From Clostridiales bacterium UBA4039 (lineage in GTDB: Bacteria; Bacillota; Clostridia; Lachnospirales; Vallitaleaceae), in the NCBI GenBank assembly GCA_002382805.1, contig DGAD01000055.1:1-64000 (forward strand): a stretch of 64,000 bases of DNA, read 5' to 3'. The notes under the pieces were generated by a model. The model saw only the letters and a list, made by a program, of their open reading frames with translations. It made no database searches and was not told where the DNA came from. A program made the position numbers and the translations under genes. Shown here one piece after another: positions 18,661 through 28,981 of this stretch. How positions within the stretch are numbered: position 1 is the first letter of the stretch; every line of letters begins with the position of its first letter.

Positions 18661-20166
18661 TTAAAGTATGGGTAATGCTATTGAAAATAAAGTCCCTTTT
18701 CCCGGCACACTTTCTGCTGTGATTTTCCCATCATGAGCAGTGACCACTTTGTAGCAAAAAGCAAGTCCTACGCCCCAATTATTCACAGAAGACTTTGTTG
18801 TGAAAAAAGGAGAAAATATTTTATTCATATGGTCTTCATCAATTCCACGTCCATTATCTTTTATCTCTATAATCCCCCATCGTCCTTGCTCGCGAATACG
18901 TATGGAGATCTCGCCATGCGTCTTATCCTCAATCGCTTCATAGGCATTAGCAATCATATTCACTAAAACTTCTGTAAATGCCTCTTCATCGATATATGCC
19001 ATTGTCACCTGCTTATTTTTTTCATAGATCAGTTTAACATTACCATCCATACTATGAAAGCTATCCATGGCATTTTCTATAGGTTTTACCAACGGAATCA
19101 ACTTTAGGTTCAAATGAATGTTTTTTAGCTGCTTATTTGCATTTTCAATACTTGCAAAGCAAAAGTCACATGACTCCATAATAAGCTTAGTGCTAATGAT
19201 TGCCTCTTCATCTGCCTGACAATGTTTTGATAAGTACTGCGCTTCCGATCGTATCCCCTGAATATGGTTTTTGATAGCATGGGTAAACGTATTAACGCCA
19301 AGACTTGCCGTATCAATGCTTATACTTATATTCGCATGATCCCTTTTATAATAGCTTTCCATGGTATTATACTTGAGAATGTATATAATTAATAATATAT
19401 AGGCTATCAAGAAGACAAAATAATACGTCGGATTATTTAATATCTCGATTTGAAAATTTGGAATCAAATAATTATAATATCCTTTTTTCATGGTGGCTTT
19501 AACCAAAACCATCGGATGCCAGCGAAACAAATAGAAGAACAACAAAATAATAGGTGTTATACACAATAAGTTAAATAAGGTATATATCTTAAGAAATTTT
19601 ATCTTCGGATGTGTGATATAAAAATTGATTAAAATCCCAAGGGTTACCATACAATATAAACCATTGATTACTTGGAACATATTATTAAAATGCCCTAGCC
19701 AAAGATTGTAATCATCAAAATTCATAAGTGACTGGTTGCTAATATAAAGTTGTATATATTTTTGCACGAGAGGATCAAAAAGAAAAACTTGTAGGAGCGG
19801 CGACACTGCCAATAAGAGATATTTTCGATTGTTTTTTTTACTCTCTTTGCTCGTAAATGCAATTGCAAAGCAAATAGCACTGTAGTAAAACAACCCTACA
19901 CCTACATTAATGCTTCGAATAAGAAGGTCGGGGCGAATATTCACTCGAACAATTAATAGGTTCCATATGTCCCTTGTGATATAAAATATATTGTTGATTT
20001 CACGCCAATAATAGTTTTGTTTGCTTAAATATAAGATTAAACTCGCAAGAGAAATGATCCATCCTCCAAAAATTCCCAATAAAAATCGCATCGATATACT
20101 TGATCTGTTCTTTAGGAAGGAGGCTAACAAAAAAATAAAAATGACAATGGATAAATATATAATCAT
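18661..20166 (-). CDS. membrane sensor histidine kinase
   Basis: The N-terminal half (about 1-265) has roughly seven hydrophobic helices with no large extracellular domain. The C-terminal half is a histidine-kinase module: an H-box region with HAIKNHIQGIRSE, N-box NMIANAYEAIED, G1 box DNGRGID and G2 box VGLAFCYKVV. It resembles kinases with a multi-helix membrane sensor that bind small ligands in or near the membrane. It lies 13 bases after the response-regulator gene, so the two form one cognate pair. Position inside the polysaccharide locus suggests it senses a signal tied to polysaccharide use or envelope state. Confidence 0.87.
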   Translation of the reverse strand: MIIYLSIVIFIFLLASFLKNRSSISMRFLLGIFGGWIISLASLILYLSKQNYYWREINNIFYITRDIWNLLIVRVNIRPDLLIRSINVGVGLFYYSAICFAIAFTSKESKKNNRKYLLLAVSPLLQVFLFDPLVQKYIQLYISNQSLMNFDDYNLWLGHFNNMFQVINGLYCMVTLGILINFYITHPKIKFLKIYTLFNLLCITPIILLFFYLFRWHPMVLVKATMKKGYYNYLIPNFQIEILNNPTYYFVFLIAYILLIIYILKYNTMESYYKRDHANISISIDTASLGVNTFTHAIKNHIQGIRSEAQYLSKHCQADEEAIISTKLIMESCDFCFASIENANKQLKNIHLNLKLIPLVKPIENAMDSFHSMDGNVKLIYEKNKQVTMAYIDEEAFTEVLVNMIANAYEAIEDKTHGEISIRIREQGRWGIIEIKDNGRGIDEDHMNKIFSPFFTTKSSVNNWGVGLAFCYKVVTAHDGKITAESVPGKGTLFSIALPIL

Positions 20167-20179
20167 ACGTCTTTATCCT

Positions 20180-20860
20180 CTATATATCTTTGATAAGATC
20201 AAAAATCTTTAGCTTATTAATAATTTTTAGTACTTCCTTGTAATTGCTTTTATTGAATTTTTTTAAGATACTGTTTATCTGTTTTTTTATTGTATCTACT
20301 TCCACACACCTTAATGCAGCGACTTCTTTTCTCGTCTTATTCTCTGACAATAGCTGGAGAACTTTGAGTTCGCTTGGTGTAAGCTCTGAGATAATTTTGA
20401 TTACGAACAATATACTTTGCTCGCTTTCTTTCATGCGTTGAAATTCATCCCGTATTTTTTCAGCAACCATTGGACGTATAGGCGATAGGTTTTTGTGTGC
20501 TGAGTAGATGGCATCTAAGATATTATCATCGGTGTCCGTTTTTAGGATATAATCTACGATGCCTGTTTGAAATGCGGCAAAAATAATATTATCATCTTTA
20601 TGAACGGTCAGCATGATTATCTTAATATCTCCCAGTTTTTCATTGATTTGCTTTGCCGCTTCAATCCCTGCCATGTTATTTTCCATTTGGATGTCCATCA
20701 ATATAATATCCGGGTGATGAATAGCAGCCATCATAACTGCCTCATACCCACTTCGTGCGGTTGCCACTAATTCTAAGTCCGGCTTTTCTTTGATGAGTCT
20801 TTCGAGTCTTCTAATATGTACTTCCAAATCATCTGCTATTAAAAGTTTAATTTTTTCCAC
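20180..20860 (-). CDS. NarL/LuxR-type response regulator
   Basis: This is a 226-residue transcription factor. The receiver domain has the acidic pair D10-D11, phospho-acceptor D56 in ILMDIQME, and LTVH before the Lys region. A C-terminal LuxR-type helix-turn-helix starts at LTPSELKVLQLLSENKTRKEVA. The start codon is GTG with GGAGG nine bases upstream. A candidate promoter (TTAGAC, 18 bases, TATGAT) lies in the 92-base gap before it, so the two-component genes may be expressed separately from the sugar transporter. Likely targets are the neighbouring polysaccharide genes. Confidence 0.9.
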   Translation of the reverse strand: MEKIKLLIADDLEVHIRRLERLIKEKPDLELVATARSGYEAVMMAAIHHPDIILMDIQMENNMAGIEAAKQINEKLGDIKIIMLTVHKDDNIIFAAFQTGIVDYILKTDTDDNILDAIYSAHKNLSPIRPMVAEKIRDEFQRMKESEQSILFVIKIISELTPSELKVLQLLSENKTRKEVAALRCVEVDTIKKQINSILKKFNKSNYKEVLKIINKLKIFDLIKDI

Positions 20861-20952
20861 AAATCTTTTCCTCCTTTTAATACGATCAATGATTCATCCA
20901 TCTTATCATACTTTTTTTAGTCTAGCCAGTCTAAGATAGGCAAACGCACACA

Positions 20953-21825
20953 TTACCCTTTAACTCCTGTAGCAGCGATTCCTTCTACAAAGAAATCCTG
21001 AGCTAATAGATAAACAATAATCGTTGGAATACTCGCACAAACGGCTGCTGCCATAAGCAAAGCATATGAAGAACTTAATTCTGTCTGTAGATTACGCATA
21101 CCTAATTGCAATGTCTTCATGCGGTCACTATTAATATAGATAAGTGGACCTAAAAAGTCATTCCATCGATCGACAAACGTAAAAATTGTTAAGCTCGCTG
21201 CCGCTGCTTTACCTAATGGTAAAATAACTTGAGCATATATTCTAAATTCACTACATCCATCGATTCGCGCTGCTTCTGACAGTTCTTCCGGTATTCCCAT
21301 AAAAAATTGTCGAAACAAAAAGACCCCAAACGGATTAAATGCTGCTGTTAATATAAGTGCTAGATGCGTATCCACAAGTCCTAGATTTCTAATAATCATA
21401 AACTGAGGTATCATAATTACTTGATAAGGTATCATCATCGTTGATAGATATCCTAAAAAAATCTTATCTCTTCCTGGAAATTCGATTTTTGAAAACGCAT
21501 ATGCCGCCAAAGAACATGTGAACAGTTGAATCACGGTTACCGAACCTGCTATTTTTATCGTATTAAGATAATACGTCATAAATGGCATTTCTGTCCATAT
21601 CTTTTTATAATTTTCCCATTTTATCGTCTCCGGTATCCATTGAATGGGGAACGCAAAAACATCAATTTCTCTCTTTAAAGAAGCTGAAATCATCCATAAA
21701 AATGGCATAATCATTATTAACGAGATGGCTGCCAAAAAAACATATAACAATACTCTTTTTGTAATCTGCCATGCTTGTTCTTGTTTTACTTTTTTCATTG
21801 TATTATCTTTTACCATCGTTTTCAA
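20953..21825 (-). CDS. carbohydrate ABC transporter permease, MalG/UgpE type
   Basis: This is the second permease of the sugar importer. It has six hydrophobic helices and the EAA loop ELSEAARIDGCSEFRIY with the following ILPLGKAA. The frame opens with a GTG at 21834, but GAGGTG is placed best for a TTG at 21825; ATGs at 21816 and 21798 are alternatives. The C-terminal end FVEGIAATGVKG is the classic MalG-type tail. The gene lies 18 bases after the first permease gene. No ATPase is encoded nearby, so a shared MsmX-type ATPase from elsewhere is expected, as is common in Firmicutes. Confidence 0.9.
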   Translation of the reverse strand: MKTMVKDNTMKKVKQEQAWQITKRVLLYVFLAAISLIMIMPFLWMISASLKREIDVFAFPIQWIPETIKWENYKKIWTEMPFMTYYLNTIKIAGSVTVIQLFTCSLAAYAFSKIEFPGRDKIFLGYLSTMMIPYQVIMIPQFMIIRNLGLVDTHLALILTAAFNPFGVFLFRQFFMGIPEELSEAARIDGCSEFRIYAQVILPLGKAAAASLTIFTFVDRWNDFLGPLIYINSDRMKTLQLGMRNLQTELSSSYALLMAAAVCASIPTIIVYLLAQDFFVEGIAATGVKG

Positions 21826-21843
21826 ATTTTTCACCTCTATGTT

Positions 21844-22740
21844 TTAGTAATTTACCCATTTCTTTTGTCCTCTAAATTGAATGATTGTGATTGTTACAAT
21901 AATAATTGCAAGTACATAGGACATTGCTGATGCATACCCAAGATTATATTTTTGGAAAGCTTCCACATAAATGTTATATACCAAAACATTAGTCGAATGT
22001 CCCGGTCCGCCTCCAGTTAGCGCATAGATTTCTGTAAAGACTTTAAATGAATTAATCAAGGCAATAATCAATGTAAAAAACACGACGGGTGAGAGCATCG
22101 GCAAGGTTACATTCGTAAACTTCTCCCATGCATTTGCACCATCAATTTGTGCTGCTTCATACAGTTGCTTAGGAACGCCCTGTAGCCCAGCTAAAAATAT
22201 AATCATATAGTATCCAATCATCTTCCAGATATACATAATAATCACTGAAGCCATGGCTGTACTTGTTGCTGACAACCATTTTGGCGGATTATCCACACCA
22301 ATAGTCATCAAAAACTGATTAATCGGACCAAGTGTTGGATGATAGAGCAATTGCCATACGACCGCTACTGCGATAGCTGCTGTTATGTATGGTAGGAAAA
22401 AGGCCGCTCTTACAATCTTTATACCTTTGATTCCTTTGTTTAATAGTATAGCTACTGCAAGTGCAATAATTAAGGTCACCGGAACAGATACCAATGTAAA
22501 TACCAATGTATTCCACATCGACACTCTAAAAATATCATCTGAAAATAGTTTGACAAAATTATCAATGCCGATAAACTCTAGTTCACCAAAGCCATCCCAA
22601 CTTGTAAAACTTAATACAAATGACGCCACAATCGGAATAAATGTGAATATTGCAAATCCGATGATATTGGGGACCAAAAACAGATATCCTTTAATGGCAT
22701 TTCTAACTTTTAAGTTCATTCTTTTTTTTCTCTTTTTCAC
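21844..22740 (-). CDS. carbohydrate ABC transporter permease, MalF/UgpA type
   Basis: This is the first permease of the sugar importer, with 298 residues and six membrane helices. The EAA loop is QLYEAAQIDGANAWEKF followed by TLPMLSP, and the tail includes LTGGGPGHSTNVLVY. The likely start is a GTG with AAGGTG seven bases upstream. It pairs with the MalG-type permease downstream and with the lipoprotein at 22866-24179, from which it is separated by a strong hairpin at 22815-22848. Confidence 0.92.
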   Translation of the reverse strand: MKKRKKRMNLKVRNAIKGYLFLVPNIIGFAIFTFIPIVASFVLSFTSWDGFGELEFIGIDNFVKLFSDDIFRVSMWNTLVFTLVSVPVTLIIALAVAILLNKGIKGIKIVRAAFFLPYITAAIAVAVVWQLLYHPTLGPINQFLMTIGVDNPPKWLSATSTAMASVIIMYIWKMIGYYMIIFLAGLQGVPKQLYEAAQIDGANAWEKFTNVTLPMLSPVVFFTLIIALINSFKVFTEIYALTGGGPGHSTNVLVYNIYVEAFQKYNLGYASAMSYVLAIIIVTITIIQFRGQKKWVNY

Positions 22741-22814
22741 AATTTTTCACCTTCTAGCTCGTATTCTCACTTCTTAACACAATTAATGTAGAATCTACTC
22801 TCGTAAAATAAAGT

Positions 22815-22848
22815 AGCTTACGTATCCTATTAGCTTGATACGTAAGCT
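22815..22848. terminator. intercistronic 12-bp hairpin between binding-protein and permease genes
   Basis: AGCTTACGTATC and GATACGTAAGCT are perfect inverted repeats around a 10-base loop. No long T-run follows on the minus strand, so it is more likely an RNA stabiliser or weak attenuator that keeps binding-protein mRNA in excess over permease mRNA, as seen in many binding-protein operons. Confidence 0.6.
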
Positions 22849-22865
22849 AAGTTGATCTTACTTAT

Positions 22866-24179
22866 TTACTTATTTAATTCTTCTTGAATTCTTTCTTTGA
22901 TGACTTCAAATGTTTCTTCAACACTTCGTTCACCTACGAAAGTAAGTTCTGCTTCACGTCCATAGATTTCATCTTTAATAATTCCAACACCAGGAATACT
23001 TGGGTTTTCAAGATAAACTTTTGCTTCTGTAAAAATTTCGATATTTTCAGGACGTTGACTTCCGTCACCTACAAAAATATTTTGAATTTCATCATTTGAA
23101 TACGCTGGAAGGTTTCCATGTTCAGCATATATCTTGGCACCTTGTTCACCCGATACATACTTAACAAATTCCCAAGCGGCTTCTTGCTTTTCGCTATTGA
23201 TAGCTACACTGATTGGATTAGCTGTTCCATAAGTTGTATTTGGCTCTACACCTTCTGGATGAGGCATAGGAACGACATCCCAATCAAATGTTACTTCACC
23301 TTCTGCTTCTAAGTCTCTTAATTGTGCTACATGGAAGTCACCAATGATATTCATTGCTGTTTGACCTTTAGCAAATTCTGTTTTATAGTGTGCACTTGTC
23401 GCTTTCGCATTGGCAAAAGACATAATGGAACCATCCGCTTCAAGGTCCATTCTAAATTGAAGAGCTTCCATAAATGGTGTTAAGTCTTCATCGATAATGC
23501 TTGCACCTTTTTGAAGTCCTACACCATACCAAAGTTGTGGCCATGTATGGATATATGCACCAGCAACCGTATCTGTTGTCATTGTCTTAGCTAATTCTCT
23601 AAATGCATCCCATGTCATATCTTCACTTGGATAGTCGACTCCAGCTGCATCAAACAAGTCCTTGTTGTAATATAATACCGTTACAGTTTTTCTGTATGGA
23701 ACTCCAAATAATTCGCCTTCAACTTTAAGTCCATCATAAAGTGGTCCATAAGGCGCTACATCTACATTGTCTTGTTTTACAAGTGGCTCAAGATTTAACA
23801 ATTGCCCTTTACTTGCAAGGTCTGCATACTCTGCCGTATTTTTGTGTGTTATAACATCAATATCTGCTCCACCAGCTAATTGGATTGTTAACTTGTCTTT
23901 GTACTCTTCGGATGGAAATTCCATTAATTCCACTTTAATGTTTGGATTTTCTTCCTCAAAGGCAGCTTTGATTGCTGTTAATTCTTCTTTTTCATCGGTC
24001 CACATCGTCACATTAATAGTTACAGGTTCTTGTTCACTCTCTGTTGCATTGGATTCATCTGTTGTCTGTGTTGATTCTGTTGAATCGGTTGCTTCAGGTT
24101 TTTTCTCCTCTGAACCACATCCAGCAAGTAGTCCCATGCTGACTACCAGAATCATTAAACTTGCTAAAAACTTTTTCAT
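22866..24179 (-). CDS. sugar ABC transporter substrate-binding lipoprotein (family 1)
   Basis: This is a secreted lipoprotein that delivers oligosaccharide to the two permeases downstream. The signal peptide ends in the lipobox LLAGC, followed by a Glu/Thr/Ser-rich linker. The mature part shows INVTMWTDEKEE, FPSEEYKDKL, GVPYRKTVTVLYYNKDLF and VKYVSGEQGA, which are the usual landmarks of family 1 sugar-binding proteins. A GTG at 24185 and an ATG at 24179 both fit the GGGAGG site; I chose the ATG. In context the ligand is probably the lyase-released oligosaccharide. Confidence 0.9.
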   Translation of the reverse strand: MKKFLASLMILVVSMGLLAGCGSEEKKPEATDSTESTQTTDESNATESEQEPVTINVTMWTDEKEELTAIKAAFEEENPNIKVELMEFPSEEYKDKLTIQLAGGADIDVITHKNTAEYADLASKGQLLNLEPLVKQDNVDVAPYGPLYDGLKVEGELFGVPYRKTVTVLYYNKDLFDAAGVDYPSEDMTWDAFRELAKTMTTDTVAGAYIHTWPQLWYGVGLQKGASIIDEDLTPFMEALQFRMDLEADGSIMSFANAKATSAHYKTEFAKGQTAMNIIGDFHVAQLRDLEAEGEVTFDWDVVPMPHPEGVEPNTTYGTANPISVAINSEKQEAAWEFVKYVSGEQGAKIYAEHGNLPAYSNDEIQNIFVGDGSQRPENIEIFTEAKVYLENPSIPGVGIIKDEIYGREAELTFVGERSVEETFEVIKERIQEELNK

Positions 24180-24340
24180 TTTCACTTTTCCTCCCTAAAT
24201 AAATGTATTAAATAGAGTTCATCTCTATACACACATTATAATCTTTAATGTAGGTTTAACTAAGTTGAAACTTTCTTACCCCTCTTTTTTGGCGATTTTA
24301 CCATAATCCTATCTGTTTGATAGGTGAAGATAGCTTTATT

Positions 24341-24361
24341 GGGGGAATGAATCATTCCCCC
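24341..24361. terminator. hairpin downstream of the S-layer protein gene
   Basis: GGGGGAATGA and TCATTCCCCC form a nearly loopless inverted repeat six bases past the stop of the 1494-residue gene. On the plus strand seven T's follow; on the minus strand, where the genes run, the hairpin is followed by AATAAAG rather than T's. It may slow or stabilise minus-strand transcripts, but it is not a canonical terminator for them. Confidence 0.5.
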
Positions 24362-24366
24362 TTTTT

Positions 24367-27300
24367 TTACTTTGACTCAAAAAGAGAAATTAATGTATCA
24401 AGGCGTTGTAAAACCATTGCCATTTCAGCTCTTGTGAGTTCTTTATTCGGACTCATTTTATCATCTGAAGTGCCTTGCAGCAATCCTGTCGCCACACAAT
24501 ATCCAATGGCTTCTTTATACGCAGATTGTTCTATATCGGTATACATCATAGGCGCTTCTTTCTGTGGAAGTTGTTCACCTGTTGCTTCAAATAATACTTG
24601 TGCTAATAATTCTCTTGAAATCGGCTGTCCCTCCAATTGCGCTAGCGCTTGAAGCGTTGTCTCTGAAAGTCGTGCGCCCATAGACATCATTGGATAATAA
24701 GCCCAATGCTCTTGATCATGGATATAACGCTCAAGCGTCTCCTTTGCCAGCGCATTTTTCACGCCACCTATATCATGAATGAGAAATACCCGGTCTAAAA
24801 ACGTCATCGTATCTTCAGCTTTTAAAGGTTGGTCTGGATTAAATAGTTCAAGACTATAGCCTTTTACAATCCCTTTTTCTGAAAGGGCGCTAATGGCATC
24901 GTGCGCCCAATGTTCTTTTGGCATATCAGTAAATTCTTTGGCTTCTTCTTTTTGAAGCTTAAGCACTTCAATGGGAATGCCCAGCTCTTTTAAGAGACTT
25001 GGTTTTTTTTGTATTTCGATTAATTGCTTTCTTGTGAATTGACCCAATGTTGCTTCTTCTAACTTCTCAAGGGTAAGTGCATCTTCTAAAACCGTATAGG
25101 AAAACACTTCAACAAATTGTCGTTGTATGTTGTTGCGATGGCGTACATCAAGTTTTTTCCACGTCTGTTCTACCGTTTTACTTTTGTTTGTATTGGAATG
25201 ACTCGAATTACCTGTATTACTTCCAGCTCCATCGCCTTCGCCCGTTTCCTTTTCAACAGTAATTTGACAGCTCGATTGTATTGTAGTATCTGCAACAGCT
25301 GTGACCGTTATGGTGACCTGTCCCTCACGCAGTGCGTGCACAAGTCCATCTGTTCCCACCGTTGCCACTTCTTCATCACTGCTTGACCATGTCATCGCTT
25401 TATTCGTTGCACTTTCCGGTAATACGGTCGCCTTTAATTGATGGTTCGTGTTTTCTTTAAGTGCTAGCATTTCATCAGATAATACGATGCTATCTACGTC
25501 TACCACGGGGGTCCTAGAAAATTCATGGGCACCTATATCTGCTTTTTCTCCTACGTATAGTTTTGTTCCATATATATCCTGCGTACCTGAGTCTTCAATG
25601 ATGATTCCCCCATCAATTGCCGGAGAATTATCTTGAAGCTTAAAGTTGGCAATATTTGCATCCCAAATACTTTGTATCCAAGTATCCATCGTGATGCTCT
25701 CAGTCTCAGGGCTCACAAGCATTGGATTTTGAGTATTAAGGCCAACATATGGGTTTGGACTTCCCTCAAGCTCTAGAAGTGTTTGCGGATACATGATATT
25801 GTGGGACATATTTGGTGCTTCATAATTTCCTGACATTTCTGAAAACTTTTCAATTGTACCGTCTACATGGACGAGATTATTTTTGAAGAACATATTGGCG
25901 ATTTTATCCTCTTGAATAAAATAAGGAAGTGTAATATGTTCACCTACATAAATCGTATTGTTGTAAATTTTAACACGGTCATTCATACAAAAAAAGATTT
26001 CATTTCCATTTCCATCATTTTGGCTAATATTATATCTAAAGACATTGCCAACACCTGCACTGGTCATTGTCAACAAAAATCCGCCTTTGTTATTATGGCT
26101 GTAATTATATTGATATATATTATTTGTGGTTCCAATATCAAAGTCAAATGCTTCGCCATCATTATATCCATGAATCCCATCATACACCTCGTTATATTGT
26201 ATAATAACTCCATCGGTCTGGTATAACCACAAGCCGGCATAATTTCTTGATTTTGGACACGTACTGTGTCTTCGAACAATATTTTTTTCCGCAAGTCCCC
26301 CTGACGCAATCTCTGCAAGGACAATACCATCTCCATGAATGTCTTCTATGAGATTGTTTCTAAAGACAACATCGTAGTTTTTTATGCTCCCTGTATTGCT
26401 TCCATTTCTGTATGTCTTTGTACGAAGCCCTTCAATAGCCACATTTTTTATATGCGAGTCTTCTACGCGTATATCTTGAAATCCTGATGGAATGTCTGTT
26501 GCATTTCCTTTTTCATCCCGTGTATCCCCTAAAAAGATAATACCACCGGTTAATTTATCTCCATCACAATCTGTATTAACATCATGGACATAGACATCGT
26601 TGATGTAAATGTGCTCCACATAGCCGTTACCACCTGCATACACCATGATTCCTGCACGATCTGCGCCGACTATATCAGCACCTTGGTTTGTCGTTTCTAA
26701 ACCGTTAACCTCCCAGTAGGATACATTGTATAAATGTATCGCACCTTCTGCTGTCACATTATCTGTCTCTAGGTTGGAGATACCATTACCGTTAATAATA
26801 GGTCTGCTTGGATTTTCCCCATATGTGTCAACAATGATTGGTGCGTCCGCTGTACCTGAACCTTTCGGTTTAAACTGTCCATTCCAAACGCCTCCACGTT
26901 TAAATAAAATCCGAGTTCCTGGTTGAAATTGAATAGCATTTAGCTTATCTAATGATTTCCATGCGCTTTCTTCACTTAATCCATCTGCACCATCATCGCC
27001 ATTGAAGCTATCTACATAATACGTCCCTGATTCTTGACTTTCAAGTCTTGTTAGCTTAAATTCTTTTTCAACAACATTTTCTTCTTGGTCAGTTGCAGTG
27101 ATGCGAACTGTATTTTCTCCTATCATAAGTGGAATATCATATAGATGATCCCCTTTTGTTCGAATCTCTACGCCGTTGACATCCACTTTAAGATTAACCA
27201 CCACCGTGCCATTAACACTTTTTGCTTTAATCAACACATCATAAAGTGTCTCATGTGTATGGACTGACCCTTGTTCAATTCCTGATACTTCTAATGTAGG

Positions 27301-28851
27301 TGCCGGCAAGCCCTCGACAAAGACGAATTTAGCAGCCTTGTCTATGTCCGTTTCCCTGCTTGCTAAAAACGATCCTTTTTGGTCATGTCCGTCTTTTACT
27401 TCTAGGGCAAAATAAAGCTTGTCAAGCTTTGCTCCTGATGCCAATTTTTGATTGATAAAGGGTGCAATATCTAAATTCATAACCGTTGCATGCCCTGTTC
27501 TTTGATAACTTACCGTTCCTGCTTTTTCTACGACTGCAGGTGCCGTATTCCAAGTTAATGCATACTCATCAAATTCCGGCACCTCATAGATATTAATCAC
27601 TTCTGTTGTTCTGTCTGTTCCCATAAGTTCACGTGCGTAAAGTTGAATGTTGGCTTCTTTAACATAAGGTTCTTCATTGGCTGATACATCAAATGCCAGA
27701 TATGTTCGTCGTTCCATATTGCCTGTGGCAGGCTTTTTTAATAATAGTCCACGAGAATCGTTATTGCCGATTTTATCCGGATTATGTTTTTCAATATATG
27801 TATCTGCTATAACCGGATATAGCATTGATTGAGAATATTCAACATGATAGGTCAAGGTTTCGGTTATATTGCCTGACACATCTTGTGCACTAATCTCAAT
27901 GATATTGTTTCCACTATCTAGAATAATGGTATTCGTTCCATTGACGGCCTCTTGCACTGCATTATTAACCACTAAATTAATGCTTGGGTTGTCATCATAA
28001 TTGTCTGCTACGTGTATGTCAAAAGTCAATTCTTTTTCAATCGCTTTGAGTCCGTCATATAAATCTGTCACTTTAAGTGTCGGTGCTAATTCGTCCTTAT
28101 ATTCACCCTGGTATATATTTAGATAGGGCGTATAAATGCCTCCATCTTTATATTGTGAAAAAAACTGGATACCCGCTTGATCATTTAGTGTTTTGGGGTA
28201 TATAGCTAGTGCAAACTGCAGGTCAGGATTCTCAACGAGTTCATCTTTTAGTGATGTGATATCTATCTCTACCCACTGTCCTTCATCCTCTGCAAAAAAT
28301 TCTTGTTCTCCAATAATATCACTGGTATTTAACGTCGGTGTATTGTTCCACGTCCAGTTTTCCTCACTAATGCTAGGTTTACTCGTTTTGTAGATTTGCA
28401 TTATGTCTTGCTTACCACTTCCAAAATGTTCATGCAAATACATCGTGAGCTTTATCCCTGTTACCTGCTCCCAATCAACATCTGTCGGCATGTCAAACTC
28501 CATATATCCTCTTCTAGAATAGCTTTCATCTGCCGACCACTTTGCTTGAATAGCTTCTCTTGGAATGGTAGATGAACCTGTTGCCGCCGGAGTATCTGCA
28601 TGTCTTCCTCCTCGAACGGTCGTCCCATAAAGTGCATTAGCGCGAATCGACCCTCCACTTTCAAGGTCAATTGCTGAAGAAGTTGTTGCTTGAGCCTGTA
28701 CCGCTCTGACAAAGATTTCTTCGTTGTCTTGCTCCTCTTGTTCTGGTAACGCCGGCTCGGATAATATTTCCTCTTGTGCATATGTTCCAATACTCTGGAA
28801 GCTTAGCATTACCACTAAAAATAGAGCAAGATGTTTTTTAAACTGCTTCAT
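24367..28851 (-). CDS. large S-layer-anchored beta-helix protein, probable polysaccharide lyase
   Basis: This is a secreted cell-surface protein of 1494 residues. In order: signal peptide (about 1-25); a DNRLRE/CBM96-like beta-sandwich (about 65-255); an Ig-like module; a second DNRLRE-like module (about 345-520); another Ig-like module; a right-handed parallel beta-helix region (about 615-1070) opening with YYVDSFNGDDGADG; a Big2-type Ig domain (about 1075-1160); a Gly/Ser/Asn linker; and three S-layer homology repeats in the last 200 residues (HWAHDAIS..., DQEHWAYYP..., ELTRAEMA). The SLH repeats would hold it on the cell wall. Beta-helix enzymes include many polysaccharide lyases, and GH88 plus a heparinase-type lyase lie in the same locus, so first-step depolymerisation at the surface is likely. 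Specificity is not readable. AAGGAGG lies eight bases before the ATG. Confidence 0.82.
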   Translation of the reverse strand: MKQFKKHLALFLVVMLSFQSIGTYAQEEILSEPALPEQEEQDNEEIFVRAVQAQATTSSAIDLESGGSIRANALYGTTVRGGRHADTPAATGSSTIPREAIQAKWSADESYSRRGYMEFDMPTDVDWEQVTGIKLTMYLHEHFGSGKQDIMQIYKTSKPSISEENWTWNNTPTLNTSDIIGEQEFFAEDEGQWVEIDITSLKDELVENPDLQFALAIYPKTLNDQAGIQFFSQYKDGGIYTPYLNIYQGEYKDELAPTLKVTDLYDGLKAIEKELTFDIHVADNYDDNPSINLVVNNAVQEAVNGTNTIILDSGNNIIEISAQDVSGNITETLTYHVEYSQSMLYPVIADTYIEKHNPDKIGNNDSRGLLLKKPATGNMERRTYLAFDVSANEEPYVKEANIQLYARELMGTDRTTEVINIYEVPEFDEYALTWNTAPAVVEKAGTVSYQRTGHATVMNLDIAPFINQKLASGAKLDKLYFALEVKDGHDQKGSFLASRETDIDKAAKFVFVEGLPAPTLEVSGIEQGSVHTHETLYDVLIKAKSVNGTVVVNLKVDVNGVEIRTKGDHLYDIPLMIGENTVRITATDQEENVVEKEFKLTRLESQESGTYYVDSFNGDDGADGLSEESAWKSLDKLNAIQFQPGTRILFKRGGVWNGQFKPKGSGTADAPIIVDTYGENPSRPIINGNGISNLETDNVTAEGAIHLYNVSYWEVNGLETTNQGADIVGADRAGIMVYAGGNGYVEHIYINDVYVHDVNTDCDGDKLTGGIIFLGDTRDEKGNATDIPSGFQDIRVEDSHIKNVAIEGLRTKTYRNGSNTGSIKNYDVVFRNNLIEDIHGDGIVLAEIASGGLAEKNIVRRHSTCPKSRNYAGLWLYQTDGVIIQYNEVYDGIHGYNDGEAFDFDIGTTNNIYQYNYSHNNKGGFLLTMTSAGVGNVFRYNISQNDGNGNEIFFCMNDRVKIYNNTIYVGEHITLPYFIQEDKIANMFFKNNLVHVDGTIEKFSEMSGNYEAPNMSHNIMYPQTLLELEGSPNPYVGLNTQNPMLVSPETESITMDTWIQSIWDANIANFKLQDNSPAIDGGIIIEDSGTQDIYGTKLYVGEKADIGAHEFSRTPVVDVDSIVLSDEMLALKENTNHQLKATVLPESATNKAMTWSSSDEEVATVGTDGLVHALREGQVTITVTAVADTTIQSSCQITVEKETGEGDGAGSNTGNSSHSNTNKSKTVEQTWKKLDVRHRNNIQRQFVEVFSYTVLEDALTLEKLEEATLGQFTRKQLIEIQKKPSLLKELGIPIEVLKLQKEEAKEFTDMPKEHWAHDAISALSEKGIVKGYSLELFNPDQPLKAEDTMTFLDRVFLIHDIGGVKNALAKETLERYIHDQEHWAYYPMMSMGARLSETTLQALAQLEGQPISRELLAQVLFEATGEQLPQKEAPMMYTDIEQSAYKEAIGYCVATGLLQGTSDDKMSPNKELTRAEMAMVLQRLDTLISLFESK

Positions 28852-28930
28852 TCCCTTTTCCTCCTTAAATAGTTTAGTCAGTTATTATAATGTACCTATA
28901 GAGTATAGTATGCTATTTACACAAAAATAA

Positions 28931-28950
28931 GGGGAAGATTTCCTTCCCCC
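28931..28950 (-). terminator. intrinsic terminator after the PrsA-like gene
   Basis: On the minus strand GGGGGAA and TTCCCC pair and are followed by TTATTTTTGTG. It lies between the foldase gene and the S-layer protein gene, so the latter probably starts from its own promoter in the roughly 80 bases that follow. Confidence 0.65.
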
Positions 28951-28981
28951 TAGTAAAACCCGATATCTTTATGCGTAAAAA

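Noticed and set aside
22385..22777. Plus-strand open frame of 130 codons antisense to the MalF-type permease
   Set aside because: The permease on the minus strand has clear family motifs and a ribosome site; this frame is its shadow.
24341..24361. Canonical terminator for the S-layer protein gene
   Set aside because: The T-run is on the opposite strand to the gene; only a hairpin is supported for the minus strand.
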